Positions 7,540 to 15,900 of a stretch of 64,000 nt of DNA are shown piece after piece (position 1 is the stretch's first letter; each line of letters opens with the position of its first letter). Both the position numbers and the translations under genes were made by a program. The notes beneath the pieces are model-generated. The model was not told the DNA's origin. It searched no databases and saw only the letters and a program-made list of their open reading frames with translations. The DNA is from Williamsia herbipolensis (GTDB lineage: Bacteria; Actinomycetota; Actinomycetes; Mycobacteriales; Mycobacteriaceae). The stretch lies in contig NZ_JXYP01000003.1 of NCBI RefSeq assembly GCF_000964005.1, positions 1 to 64,000 of the forward strand, written 5' to 3'.

Positions 7540-8209
7540 GCAGACCCTTCGAGGTCGTGAGTCGTCCGATGATCATGTAAACGGCGTCGAGAAGCAGTGC
7601 CAGCACGACGATGAGAACCGTGGCGGTGAGCGCCATGGGGATGGCGGTGGGGCTGCCGACCCGCGCGAGTCCGGTGAAGATCAGGTTGCCCAAGCCGGGA
7701 CCCTTGGCGTACGCGGCGATCGCGAGGATGCCCATCGCCATCTGCGAGCTGACCCGCATCCCGGCGAGCACGGCGGGCCAGGCGAGTCGCATCTCGACGC
7801 GTGTCAACATCTGCAACCGCGACATCCCGGTGCCGCGGGCGGCGTCGACGAGGGCCGGATCGATCGACGACAACCCGACGATGGCGTTGCGGACGATCGG
7901 CAGGAGCGAATACAGGACCAGGGCGAAGATGCTGGGGATCACCCCGAGTCCGAACACCGGGATGAGCAGACCCAGCAGCGCGAAAGACGGAATCGTCAGG
8001 ATCACCGACGACACCGAGTTCGCGAGGGCGGCGACCGCCGGGTTCCGATACGTGGCGATGGCGACCGCGAGTGCGATGAGCGTGGCCAGGATGACGCTCT
8101 GCACCACCGCACTCACGTGCTGGTAGCTGTCGAACAGGAGCTGACGGCGATGGTCGGTGAAGTAGTCCCACACGTCGTTCACGTCGAGTCGAGCCTCGTT
8201 CCTACCCAC
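7532..8209 (-). CDS. Osmoprotectant ABC transporter, second permease
   Basis: 225 residues, with about five membrane helices (first near residues 33-53). The coupling loop reads DAARGTGMSRLQMLTRVEMRL in parts (DAARGTGMSR, TRVEMRLAWPAVLAG). It is the first gene of the operon permease-ATPase-permease-binding protein, the order seen in OpuB/OpuC-like systems. The GTG at 8209 gives the longest form; a GTG nine codons downstream (VNDVWDYF) is also possible. The 290 nt between this start and the divergent dioxygenase gene contain no gene and no repeat that I could identify as an operator. Confidence 0.88.
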   Translation of the reverse strand: MGRNEARLDVNDVWDYFTDHRRQLLFDSYQHVSAVVQSVILATLIALAVAIATYRNPAVAALANSVSSVILTIPSFALLGLLIPVFGLGVIPSIFALVLYSLLPIVRNAIVGLSSIDPALVDAARGTGMSRLQMLTRVEMRLAWPAVLAGMRVSSQMAMGILAIAAYAKGPGLGNLIFTGLARVGSPTAIPMALTATVLIVVLALLLDAVYMIIGRLTTSKGLRD

Positions 8210-8499
8210 CCGGAAGGGGTGCGGCGGCGATGGGAGATCGCGCGACCGTGCCTGAAGGCCCCGGATTCGCCGAGTCTTGACGAGAAGCCACCGGATGCCC
8301 CGGAGGTCTCGCGAACCGGGTGTACCGGAGCGTGTTCCCGCCGTGGCTCGTTCGGATCAGTATGCGCCAAACCTTGCCGCCCATCGGCGATCACACGGAA
8401 CATGCAGGTAGGACCACGTGCATGGGTGCTCTGATGTCGGATTCGCCGGTGTCGGGCGCGGGCGCGTCGGCCTGATCTACCGATGAAAGGCACTGTGCT

Positions 8500-9501
8500 G
8501 TGACCACGATCCTCGAACCGACCCACTCCCGCCTCAGCGGCCCGATCACCTCGCGCCCGCGGCCGGCGATCGAGGTGACCAAGTTGGGCCACCACCTCGG
8601 GGCGCGGATCGACGGCGTGACCCTCCGACCGGATCTCGACCCCCGCGTGATCGAGGAGATCCGGCGCGCGGTGCTGACGCACAAGGTCGTGATCATCACC
8701 GGTCAGCACCACATCGACGACGCCGCGCAGTACGAGTTCGCCGGCCTGCTCGGCACGCCGACGAAGGCGCACCCGACGGTGCTGTCCCGCGGCGAGGACC
8801 TGTTGCCGCTGGAGGGCGCGGCCAACTCGTGGCACACCGACGTCACCTTCGTCGACCGCATCCCGAAGATGTCGGTGCTGCGTGCGGTGGTCCAGCCCAG
8901 CTACGGCGGCGCGACCATGTGGGCGTCGACCGTCGCCGCCTATGCGGCCCTACCCGCCCCGTTGCGGGTGCTCGCCGACAACCTTCGGGCGATCCACACC
9001 AACGACTACGACTACGCCGAGCACCTGACCGTCGGGGACTCGAGCGACCCCGAATACCGGGCCGAGTTCACCAAGACGGTCTTCCGGACCGAGCACCCGG
9101 TGGTGCGGGTGCATCCCGAGACCGGTGAGCGAGCCCTGACGCTGGGGCACTTCGTCTCCGGTTTCGCCGGGCTCAAGACGTCGGAGTCGGCCGACATCCT
9201 GCGGCTGCTGCAGGCGCGGGTCGAGCGGCCCGACAACACCTTTCGATGGAACTGGTCACCCGGCGACATCGCGATCTGGGACAACCGCTCCACCCAGCAC
9301 TACGGCGTGGCCGATTTCGGCGACGCCTACCGCAAGGTCAACCGCGTGACGCTCGCCGGCGACATCCCCGTGGGTGTCGACGGTCGGCCGTCGGTCTCGC
9401 TGGCCGGCGATGCGTCGGCCTACTCGGTGGTCGACCCCCCCGATCCGGTGCCGGGTTTCGTGCCCGCCAGCGAGCGCAGCATCACCGCGCCGATCGACTG
9501 A
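8500..9501 (+). CDS. TauD/TfdA-family Fe(II)/2-oxoglutarate dioxygenase
   Basis: 333 residues, slightly longer than E. coli TauD (283) owing to a C-terminal tail. The iron ligands are His112 and Asp114 (SWHTDVTF) and His267 (STQHYGV), with Arg282 (KVNRVTL) to hold 2-oxoglutarate. The family oxidises taurine, alkyl sulfates or related small molecules to release sulfite or sulfate, usually under sulfur limitation. No tauABC or ssu genes are adjacent, so the substrate is open; an alkylsulfatase-type role is equally possible. The start is the GTG at 8500, preceded by GAAAGG. Confidence 0.88.
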   Translation: MTTILEPTHSRLSGPITSRPRPAIEVTKLGHHLGARIDGVTLRPDLDPRVIEEIRRAVLTHKVVIITGQHHIDDAAQYEFAGLLGTPTKAHPTVLSRGEDLLPLEGAANSWHTDVTFVDRIPKMSVLRAVVQPSYGGATMWASTVAAYAALPAPLRVLADNLRAIHTNDYDYAEHLTVGDSSDPEYRAEFTKTVFRTEHPVVRVHPETGERALTLGHFVSGFAGLKTSESADILRLLQARVERPDNTFRWNWSPGDIAIWDNRSTQHYGVADFGDAYRKVNRVTLAGDIPVGVDGRPSVSLAGDASAYSVVDPPDPVPGFVPASERSITAPID

Positions 9502-9560
9502 GGCGCGTACGTACCATCGGCGCCACGTCCGTATCCATCACAGACGAACGAGGAGCTGAC

Positions 9561-9995
9561 ATGGTCGAGGTATCGCGCACGTTCACCGTCGCCAAGGATC
9601 GGGCGGCCGTCGCCGCCTACCTGCGCGACTTCACCAATGCGACGCAATGGGACCCGGGGAGCCAGGACAACGTCCAGACGACCCCCGGCCCGGTCGCGGT
9701 CGGCACCGTCTGGCACAACACCTCGAAGCTGGTCGGGGTGACCACCGAACTCGACTACACGCTGGTGCGCGACGACCTAGACCACCTGCGGTTCGAGGGC
9801 GTCAACAAGACCGCCACGAGCAGCGACGACCTAGCGTTGGCGGACGCGGGGAACGGCGGTACGCAGATCACCTATCGGGCGAACGTGTCGCTCAACGGCG
9901 CGGCCAAGCTGGGCGAGCCGATCATGTGGCTGGTGTTCCAGAAGATCGCCGGCGAGACCGTCCGTTCGATGACGTCGGCGCTGGAGGCGCTGTAG
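9561..9995 (+). CDS. SRPBCC-family (polyketide cyclase/START-like) protein
   Basis: 144 residues from the ATG at 9561, with AGGAG seven bases upstream. The pattern VEVSRTFTVAKDRAAVAAYLRDFTN at the start, then WHNTSKLVG and a C-terminal helix (KIAGETVRSMTSALEAL), is that of the SRPBCC helix-grip fold, which makes a cavity for a hydrophobic ligand. Specific function is not known. It lies 59 nt downstream of the dioxygenase on the same strand and may share its transcript. Confidence 0.75.
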   Translation: MVEVSRTFTVAKDRAAVAAYLRDFTNATQWDPGSQDNVQTTPGPVAVGTVWHNTSKLVGVTTELDYTLVRDDLDHLRFEGVNKTATSSDDLALADAGNGGTQITYRANVSLNGAAKLGEPIMWLVFQKIAGETVRSMTSALEAL

Positions 9996-10078
9996 TCGGG
10001 GTTCGGCCCTGTCGTCCGTACGAGACACCGTGAACTGTCACCTCGACGCCCCATCTGTGGGATCGTGCCCATCGTGAA

Positions 10079-10102
10079 TGCTCCGAGCGTGTCCTCGGAG
10101 CA
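10079..10102. terminator. Hairpin between the SRPBCC and GGDEF genes
   Basis: A perfect 9-bp stem TGCTCCGAG/CTCGGAGCA (10079-10087, 10094-10102) with a 6-nt loop. It lies 83 nt after the SRPBCC stop and 15 nt before the GGDEF start, so it may end the first transcript or act in the leader of the second. There is no T run. Confidence 0.45.
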
Positions 10103-10117
10103 CGGGTCGGATGAGGT

Positions 10118-11173
10118 GTGAAGAGCTGCATGGCCGCGGCGAGACGTTCTCGATTGGCGACCGCGCGCCTCCATGAGCCCCACCTCGAGGTGGTGTCGCG
10201 CCGCACCATCGGGTTCGCGGCGATGAACTTCGGTGTGGTCGGTATCGTCACGCGCTTCTATCAGGACCCGACCGATGCGGTCGGGATCGTGGTGTGGCTG
10301 CTCGCAGGGTGCGCCGTGATCTCCGGCGTCGTCTGGATGACGTCGCGTGTGTTCGTCGACGGGGTGGGCGCGCGCGTGTTCGGCCTGTTCGCCGACCTGG
10401 GGACGCTCGCGGTCATCTGCACCATCTCGCCACGGATCGACGCGGTGATCGGGTGCGCCCTGTACTCGGTGACCGGCGCCTTCTTCATGTTCTTCCTCTC
10501 CCGACCATGGCTCGTCGCGCACATCGTGTTCGCGACCGTGGCGACGATCGGCTTCACGGCCTGGGCGCTCGCCGACGGCGAGGACGTCGCCTACACGCTG
10601 GCCCGCACGATCATCGTGCTGCTGGTGGTGATCGGGCCCACCCTCACCATGGAGTTGGCGTGGTCGACGTTCCGACGCCGATCGGACCTCGCGGCGACCG
10701 ACTCGTTGACCGGCGTCCACAATTTGCGCGGCATGTGGCAGGAGGCGATCCCGATGATCGAGCGGGTCGCCGACGCCGAGAACGCGGTGGCGTTCGCGGT
10801 CGCCGACATCGACGGGTTCAAGAAGGTCAACGACGCCCATGGCCACGACATCGGCGACGAGGTGTTGGTGCGGGTCGCCCACGAACTCAGCGAGCACGTG
10901 GGGACCGCCGGGTTCGTGGCCCGCAGCGGGGGTGAGGAGTTCACCCTCGTGGTGAGCGGACCGGCGGAGACGGTGCGTGAGATCGCCGCGACCATACCCA
11001 CCGAGTTCGACGGTGGGGCCGCCGCGCCGTCGGTCACGATGAGCATCGGGGTCGTCGCTGCCCATCCCGCACGGTCGGGACGGGAGGCGGCGCGCGACGC
11101 ACGACGCCGCGCCGATCACACGATGTACGAGGCGAAGCAGTCCGGCGGCAATCAGATCCGCCTCGCCCTCTGA
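10118..11173 (+). CDS. Membrane-anchored GGDEF protein (probable diguanylate cyclase)
   Basis: 351 residues. The first half carries about five membrane helices (roughly residues 35-185). The C-terminal GGDEF domain has FAVADIDGFKKVNDAHGHD (metal site) and an active-site GGEEF at residues 271-275, so c-di-GMP synthesis from GTP is likely. The RxxD product-inhibition site expected just upstream of GGEEF is missing (the sequence there is HVGTAGFVARS), so feedback inhibition is not expected. Two starts are possible: GTG 10118 (used) and ATG 10130 (MAAARRS), the latter with GAAGAG upstream. A c-di-GMP phosphodiesterase-type protein is encoded at 42.8 kb. Confidence 0.88.
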   Translation: MKSCMAAARRSRLATARLHEPHLEVVSRRTIGFAAMNFGVVGIVTRFYQDPTDAVGIVVWLLAGCAVISGVVWMTSRVFVDGVGARVFGLFADLGTLAVICTISPRIDAVIGCALYSVTGAFFMFFLSRPWLVAHIVFATVATIGFTAWALADGEDVAYTLARTIIVLLVVIGPTLTMELAWSTFRRRSDLAATDSLTGVHNLRGMWQEAIPMIERVADAENAVAFAVADIDGFKKVNDAHGHDIGDEVLVRVAHELSEHVGTAGFVARSGGEEFTLVVSGPAETVREIAATIPTEFDGGAAAPSVTMSIGVVAAHPARSGREAARDARRRADHTMYEAKQSGGNQIRLAL

Positions 11174-11208
11174 CCCGGCCCGTCGTACCAGCGCGGTAGA
11201 ACTGGGTG

Positions 11209-12720
11209 ATGCGACTCCACGAGGTCATCGAGACGTCGGAGGCGGTCGGCGCCGTGTCCGGCCGCCGCGCCAAGATCGACCTGCTGGCCCAACTCATCGC
11301 CTCCCTCGACGCCGCCGAGGTGGTGCCGGTGGTCGCCTGGCTCACCGGTCGCCCCCGGCAGGGACGGATCGGCGTCGGGTGGCGCACGTTGTCGGCCGCG
11401 AGACCCGAGCCCAGCGCGGAGTCCGTACTCTCGGTCCTCGATGTCGACACCGCTCTGACCGATCTGACCAGCGTCTCCGGTGCGGGCTCGACCGCGCGCC
11501 GTCGCGATCTTCTTGCCGGTCTCTTCGGCGCGGCCACCGCGCCCGAACAGGATTTCCTCGTCCGGTTGCTCACCGGGGAGTTGCGGCAGGGTGCCCTGGA
11601 GGGTGTGGCCACCGATGCCGTCGCAGCCGCGTTCGATGTCGAGCAGAGTGCGGTCCGACGCGCGGCGATGCTGTCGGGTGACCTCGCCGTCACCGCGGCC
11701 GCGGCCCTGTCCGGGGGCGCCGAGGAATTGGCACGTTTCACCCTCACCGTGGGTCGGCCGGTGCGACCGATGCTCGCCTCACCCGGCGAGTCCATGGACG
11801 CGGCGTACGCCGCACTCGGGCCCGACGTCGTCGTCGAACACAAGCTCGACGGCGCCCGCATCCAGGTGCATCGCGACGGCGACGAGGTCCTCATCGTCAC
11901 CCGCACGCTGCGCGACATCACCTCCGCCGTCCCCGAACTGGTGGAGTTGGTCCGTGCGCTGCCGTGCCGCTCGGTCGTGCTCGACGGTGAGACGCTCGCG
12001 CTCGAGGACTCCGGCCGGCCGCGCCCGTTCCAGGAGACGATGAGCCGGTTCGGATCCGCCGCGGGCGAACTGCTGTTGTCGCCGTACTTCTTCGACTGCA
12101 TCCATCTCGATGGTGAGGACCTGCTCGACGCCCCGCTCGAGAAGCGCAGGGCCGCCCTCGATTCCGTTGCCGGGCAGCACCGTATCCCGGCAGTGGTCCG
12201 GCCGAGCGCCGAACAGGCGCGTGCTCACTTCGACGCCGCGATCGCCGCGGGACACGAGGGCGCGATGGTGAAGTCGCTCGCCTCCACCTACGCCGCGGGC
12301 CGTCGCGGCAAGAGCTGGCTCAAGGTGAAACCCGAGCACACCCTCGACCTCGTCGTCATCGGGGTGGAACGGGGCTCCGGCCGACGCGCCGGCTGGCTGT
12401 CGAATCTGCACCTCGGCGCCCGCGACCCCGACGGCGGTCCACCGATCATGGTCGGCAAGACGTTCAAGGGACTCACCGACGAGCTGCTCCGGTGGCAGAC
12501 CGAGGAGTTCCCGAAACATGAGTCGCACAGTGACTCCCACGCGATATACTTGCACCCGGAGATCGTCGTCGAGATCGAGCTCGACGGGGTGCAGACCAGC
12601 ACCCGGTACCCGGGTGGTGTCGCACTACGCTTCGCGCGCGTGTCGCGGTACCGGCCAGACAAAGATGCCGCCGACGCCGACACCATCGACGCCGTGCGCG
12701 CCCTGCGTGTGGGTGGCTGA
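11209..12720 (+). CDS. ligB: ATP-dependent DNA ligase (LigB type)
   Basis: 503 residues from the ATG at 11209 (a GTG three bases earlier is also in frame). Domain order is an N-terminal DNA-binding domain (about 1-175), the nucleotidyltransferase domain with the adenylated lysine Lys212 in VVEHKLDGARIQVHR, further motifs FFDCIHLDGEDLL and EGAMVKSL, motif V KSWLKVKP, and a C-terminal OB fold. It seals nicks with ATP. It is the accessory ligase found in mycobacteria beside the essential NAD-dependent LigA and is dispensable there. It is not fused to polymerase or nuclease domains, so it is not LigD. Confidence 0.92.
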   Translation: MRLHEVIETSEAVGAVSGRRAKIDLLAQLIASLDAAEVVPVVAWLTGRPRQGRIGVGWRTLSAARPEPSAESVLSVLDVDTALTDLTSVSGAGSTARRRDLLAGLFGAATAPEQDFLVRLLTGELRQGALEGVATDAVAAAFDVEQSAVRRAAMLSGDLAVTAAAALSGGAEELARFTLTVGRPVRPMLASPGESMDAAYAALGPDVVVEHKLDGARIQVHRDGDEVLIVTRTLRDITSAVPELVELVRALPCRSVVLDGETLALEDSGRPRPFQETMSRFGSAAGELLLSPYFFDCIHLDGEDLLDAPLEKRRAALDSVAGQHRIPAVVRPSAEQARAHFDAAIAAGHEGAMVKSLASTYAAGRRGKSWLKVKPEHTLDLVVIGVERGSGRRAGWLSNLHLGARDPDGGPPIMVGKTFKGLTDELLRWQTEEFPKHESHSDSHAIYLHPEIVVEIELDGVQTSTRYPGGVALRFARVSRYRPDKDAADADTIDAVRALRVGG

Positions 12721-12746
12721 GCGCGAACGACGTCAGCGGGTCGTCG

Positions 12747-13070
12747 TCAGCTCAGCCGCAGCGGCACGCCGCAGTCGGCGAACACCTCGATGATGTGGTC
12801 GAAGACCGAACGGTCGCCCCGCATCTGCGTCGACAGGTGCTCACGGGCAGTGGCGCTGTGACTCCACTCGAATTCGAAGGGCCGGTCGTCCGGGGTGCCG
12901 AAACCCCCACGGAGACAATCGGCCAACGCATCGAGGTTCGCACCGAAGTAGCCGCCGGGACCGTTCACCGCCCGCCCGATCTCGGTGTAGAAGTCCTCGG
13001 GTGACGTCATCGCGCTGCCGTCGATCTCGTAGCGCACCGGGTCCGAGGAACGGGCGGGGGCATCGGTCAT
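12747..13070 (-). CDS. Barstar-family ribonuclease inhibitor
   Basis: 107 residues. YEIDGSAMTSPEDFYTEIGRAV followed by GYFGANLDALADCLRGG (read in parts) is the barstar pattern, in which the second helix and the acidic face plug the active site of a guanyl-specific RNase. The gene starts at ATG 13070, overlapping the stop of the upstream RNase gene by 3 nt (13067-13069), so the two proteins are translationally coupled. This pairing strongly supports a role as the intracellular antidote to that RNase. Convergent with ligB, 26 nt apart. Confidence 0.9.
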   Translation of the reverse strand: MTDAPARSSDPVRYEIDGSAMTSPEDFYTEIGRAVNGPGGYFGANLDALADCLRGGFGTPDDRPFEFEWSHSATAREHLSTQMRGDRSVFDHIIEVFADCGVPLRLS

Positions 13071-13486
13071 GCGTCCACTATCTCGCAGAACGAGCCGTAG
13101 TGGTCACCGGTGTAGTAGTAGTGCGGCGGGGAGGTGAGCGGCGTTCCGCCGGTGACGATCCGACGAGCTCCCCGGGTCGACGCACCGGGGGTGGGCACCG
13201 TGTACTCGTGGTAGTAGCTCGACGACTGCGCGGGCAGCACACCCTCGCGGTTGGAGAACACGACCCCGTCGTTGTTGGGGTAGGGGAACGGACCGCCGGA
13301 GTGGATGAGGTCCACCGTCTGCGAGGCCTGCACCGGCAGTTTGGCGAGGTAGCAGTTCGAGATGGCGGCATCGGCGGTGGCAGGTGTCGCGAAGGCGATG
13401 GCGCCGGCGGTGGCGAGACCGGCGAGCGTGGTGGCCAGGCGTGTGGTTACGCGGCGGTGTGAGGTGCGCGAAGAGGTCGTTAGCAT
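13067..13486 (-). CDS. Secreted guanyl-specific ribonuclease, RNase Sa-like
   Basis: 139 residues: a signal peptide (basic start, hydrophobic LAGLATAGAIAF, likely cleavage after ADA at residue 40) and a mature domain of about 99 residues closely like Streptomyces RNase Sa. The catalytic residues are present: Glu94 in YYHEYTVPTPG, Arg109 in GARRIVTG and His129 in YYTGDHYGSF. Cys45 and Cys134 match the single disulfide of RNase Sa. It should cleave RNA after guanosine outside the cell. The ATG at 13486 was chosen because it begins the signal peptide. The next gene, overlapping by 4 nt, is a barstar homologue. Confidence 0.92.
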   Translation of the reverse strand: MLTTSSRTSHRRVTTRLATTLAGLATAGAIAFATPATADAAISNCYLAKLPVQASQTVDLIHSGGPFPYPNNDGVVFSNREGVLPAQSSSYYHEYTVPTPGASTRGARRIVTGGTPLTSPPHYYYTGDHYGSFCEIVDA

Positions 13487-13568
13487 GCACAAGAGTGTGG
13501 TCGTCACCGATGACACCCGGTGATCGTCCGGGTGAACGGCGCGTGACAACTCCCTCGGTGGCTTCACC

Positions 13569-14453
13569 TCAGCGGCGATGCGCCACAACCAGATCGAGCG
13601 ACTGCTGCATGCGGGTCCACGGCGAACCCTCGGGCGCGGGCCGGCCGTACTCCGACAGCAGGGACACCAGGGAGTCCGAGGTCGTCGCCCAACCGTGACC
13701 GTCGAGCCAGTCCTGTGTGGCGAACTGGCCGATGTCGAAGAACAACTCGTCCATCGTGACGCCGAAGGCAGAGGCGTCGAAGTCGGCGTGGTCGGGTTCG
13801 AACGGTTCACGGGGGACGTCGAGGATCAGCACGCTGCCCGAGGGCGCGGCGGATCCGATGGTGGTGAGCAGGGTCTGCTGGTCCTCGGCGCGCAGGTAGG
13901 GGAGGAGTCCCTCCGCGAGCCACACCGTGGGGATGTCCTCACGGAAGCCTGCGTCGCGCAGGGCGCCGAGCCAGTCGTCACGCAGGTCGCAGGCGACGGT
14001 CGTCCGATGGGCGGCGGTCTGCGCGTCGAGTTGGTCGAGGACCCCGTTCTTGAACTCCAGGACCGCGGGCTGATCGACCTCGAACACGGGTGTGCCGGAT
14101 GCCCACGGGAGTCGATGGGCGCGTGCGTCGAGACCAGAGGCGAGGATGACGGCCTGTGCGCACCCCGATGCGGTCGCGTCGGCGACGGCGGTGTCGATGC
14201 GCAGGGTGCGCGCGGCCATCATGTCGCGCAGCATGGTCACCGAGCCGGCCACCGACGGGTCGCTGTCGACGAGCTCGTCGATCGCCTCCGGCGTCAGGGA
14301 GTCCTCGCCCGCGGCGCGGACGAAGGCCTCGGCGAACCGGTCTCGGATCAGCGCGTCGGGGCGTCGGGTCTCCAGTGCCCGTCCGAGGGCGACGAGCAGG
14401 GCGGTACGGCCCACGCTGGAGGTGATGGTCCAGGAGTCCTTGTTCGTACGCAT
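13569..14453 (-). CDS. Class I SAM-dependent methyltransferase (LCM / TIGR00027 family)
   Basis: 294 residues. The SAM-binding motif is AVILASGLDARAHRLPW (about residues 97-113), followed by VFEVDQPAVLEFK and VWLAEGLLPYL, characteristic of the leucine-carboxyl-methyltransferase-like proteins that are greatly expanded in mycobacteria (the Rv0146/Rv0726c type). Substrates of this family are mostly unknown; some act on polyketides or small acids. It lies 82 nt upstream of the RNase/barstar pair on the same strand. Whether it belongs to that unit is not shown by the sequence. Confidence 0.88.
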   Translation of the reverse strand: MRTNKDSWTITSSVGRTALLVALGRALETRRPDALIRDRFAEAFVRAAGEDSLTPEAIDELVDSDPSVAGSVTMLRDMMAARTLRIDTAVADATASGCAQAVILASGLDARAHRLPWASGTPVFEVDQPAVLEFKNGVLDQLDAQTAAHRTTVACDLRDDWLGALRDAGFREDIPTVWLAEGLLPYLRAEDQQTLLTTIGSAAPSGSVLILDVPREPFEPDHADFDASAFGVTMDELFFDIGQFATQDWLDGHGWATTSDSLVSLLSEYGRPAPEGSPWTRMQQSLDLVVAHRR

Positions 14454-14500
14454 AGCTAAATGCTACGCCGGTCAGCGAACCCGGGCCGGTCGCCGATCGG

Positions 14501-14917
14501 TCAGTACCGGACCGCAGGGTTGGTGACCGGGGGCGCGAGACGGACGTCGGTGGAGACGATGCGGGAGCCCAGAGGCAGCAGCGAGATGGGGATCATCTTG
14601 AAGTTGGCGATACCCAGCGGGATCCCGATGATGGTGAGGCACAGCACGATACCGGTGCCGATGTGGCCGATCGCGAGCCAGATGCCCGCGAAGATCAGCC
14701 AGATCACGTTGCCCACCGCCGACGCGGCGCCGGCCGACGGATCGCGCACGACCGTGCGGCCGAACGGCCACAGGGCGTAGCCCGCGATGCGGAACGAGGC
14801 GATCCCGAACGGGATGGTGATGATCAGGATGCAACACACGATGCCGGCCACCACGTAGCCGATGGCCATCCAGAACCCGCAGAGCACCAGCCAGATGATG
14901 TTGAGGAGTGTCTTCAT
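14501..14917 (-). CDS. yccF: YccF-domain inner-membrane protein
   Basis: 138 residues containing two YccF (DUF307) repeats, each with the pattern of two hydrophobic segments separated by a short IPxGIxxF motif: ITIPFGIASFRIAGYALWPFG in the first (in parts IPFGIASF, YALWPFG) and IGIPLGIANFKMIPISLLPLG in the second. These are small inner-membrane proteins of unknown function. ATG 14917 is preferred over the GTG three bases upstream. Transcribed toward the methyltransferase, 47 nt away. Confidence 0.85.
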   Translation of the reverse strand: MKTLLNIIWLVLCGFWMAIGYVVAGIVCCILIITIPFGIASFRIAGYALWPFGRTVVRDPSAGAASAVGNVIWLIFAGIWLAIGHIGTGIVLCLTIIGIPLGIANFKMIPISLLPLGSRIVSTDVRLAPPVTNPAVRY

Positions 14918-14978
14918 CACACCAGTGTGCCGATCACCGGCCGTCGCGGCGAGAACAGCGGTGATCTACCGTTTGGCC

Positions 14979-15848
14979 ATGACGAACGCAGTGACCTCGT
15001 TGACCAACCGCGTGGTGCGGACCGCGATGCAGCGACCGCGCTCGGTGCGCGACCTCGTCGACCTCACCCGTGCTCCGGCCGAGGGGCTGGAGGGCAAGAC
15101 CGTCCTCATCACCGGATCGTCGTCGGGTATCGGCGAGGCGGCCGCGCGCAAGTTCGCCAAACACGGTGCGAACGTGTTGCTCGTGGCGCGACGGGCCGAA
15201 GAACTCGAGACCGTGGCGGCCGGCATCCGCGCCGACGGCGGGCTCGCCCACCCCCTCCCCGCGGACCTGTCCGACACCGAGGACATCGCCCGCCTCATCG
15301 AGGCCGTGATCGCCGATCACGGGTGCCCCGACATCGTCATCAACAACGCGGGCCGCTCCATCCGGCGCGACGTGCTCGATTCGACCGACCGCCTGCACGA
15401 CTACCAGCGCACCATGGCGATCAACTACTTCGGCCCGGTGCAGCTCACGCTCGGTTTCCTCCCGGCGATGCGCGAGCGGGGCAGCGGACAGTTCATCAAC
15501 GTCTCCACCTGGGGCATCCCGATGGGGGCGATGCCCAAGTTCTCCGCCTACGCCGGCTCGAAGTCCGCGCTCACCGCGTTCGGCCGCTGCATCGCCGCCG
15601 ATCTGCGCGGCACCGGGATCGCGGTGACCACGGTGTTCTTCCCGCTGGTCCGGACCCCGATGATCTCCCCGACCGACGAGTACACCGAGGCTCCGGCGCT
15701 GTCGTCGTCGGAGGCGGCACGCTGGCTGATCCACGCCGCAATCCACCGTCAGGCCGAGGTGATGCCGCGGGTGGCACGGTTCATGCGACGCGTCGGCGCC
15801 GTCTCGACCGACGCCGCGGACGAACTGATCGCGCGCTCAGCCGTCTGA
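14979..15848 (+). CDS. Short-chain dehydrogenase/reductase with N-terminal extension
   Basis: 289 residues. After an extension of about 38 residues the Rossmann motif TGSSSGIGEAA appears, then NNAG (INNAGRSI), Ser in INVSTWG and the catalytic pair in YAGSK. The extension and the FFPLVRTPMISPT region match mycobacterial SDRs next to fatty-acid genes, some of which act on long-chain acyl substrates. The coenzyme is probably NADP: a basic residue pair (ARRAEE) follows the second strand. The start at ATG 14979 gives MTNAVTSLTNRVV. The gene is divergent from yccF, 61 nt apart. Confidence 0.85.
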   Translation: MTNAVTSLTNRVVRTAMQRPRSVRDLVDLTRAPAEGLEGKTVLITGSSSGIGEAAARKFAKHGANVLLVARRAEELETVAAGIRADGGLAHPLPADLSDTEDIARLIEAVIADHGCPDIVINNAGRSIRRDVLDSTDRLHDYQRTMAINYFGPVQLTLGFLPAMRERGSGQFINVSTWGIPMGAMPKFSAYAGSKSALTAFGRCIAADLRGTGIAVTTVFFPLVRTPMISPTDEYTEAPALSSSEAARWLIHAAIHRQAEVMPRVARFMRRVGAVSTDAADELIARSAV

Positions 15849-15861
15849 CCTCCGGGCGGTC

Positions 15862-15877
15862 TGTGGTGCGCGCCACA
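15862..15877. promoter_or_regulatory. 16-bp palindrome upstream of the GAF regulator
   Basis: TGTGGTGCGCGCCACA: arms TGTGG and CCACA around TGCGCG, ending 23 nt before the regulator ATG. Thirteen of its sixteen bases recur in the same order in front of the aldehyde dehydrogenase (25221-25236). Either a site for the GAF regulator itself or a CRP/GlxR-type site (TGTGA-N6-TCACA) with changed outer bases. Confidence 0.6.
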
Positions 15878-15900
15878 CATCGCCCGCTCGTCCTGGCACA

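Noticed and set aside
8210-8499. A small gene in the spacer between the osmoprotectant operon and the dioxygenase gene
   Set aside because: Frames there are short, lack ribosome sites and overlap real genes in other frames; the spacer is better taken as a divergent promoter region.
15862-15877. Calling the GAF-regulator palindrome a plain CRP site
   Set aside because: Its outer arms are TGTGG/CCACA and depart from TGTGA/TCACA on both sides; only the dehydrogenase site fits CRP well, so both readings are kept open.
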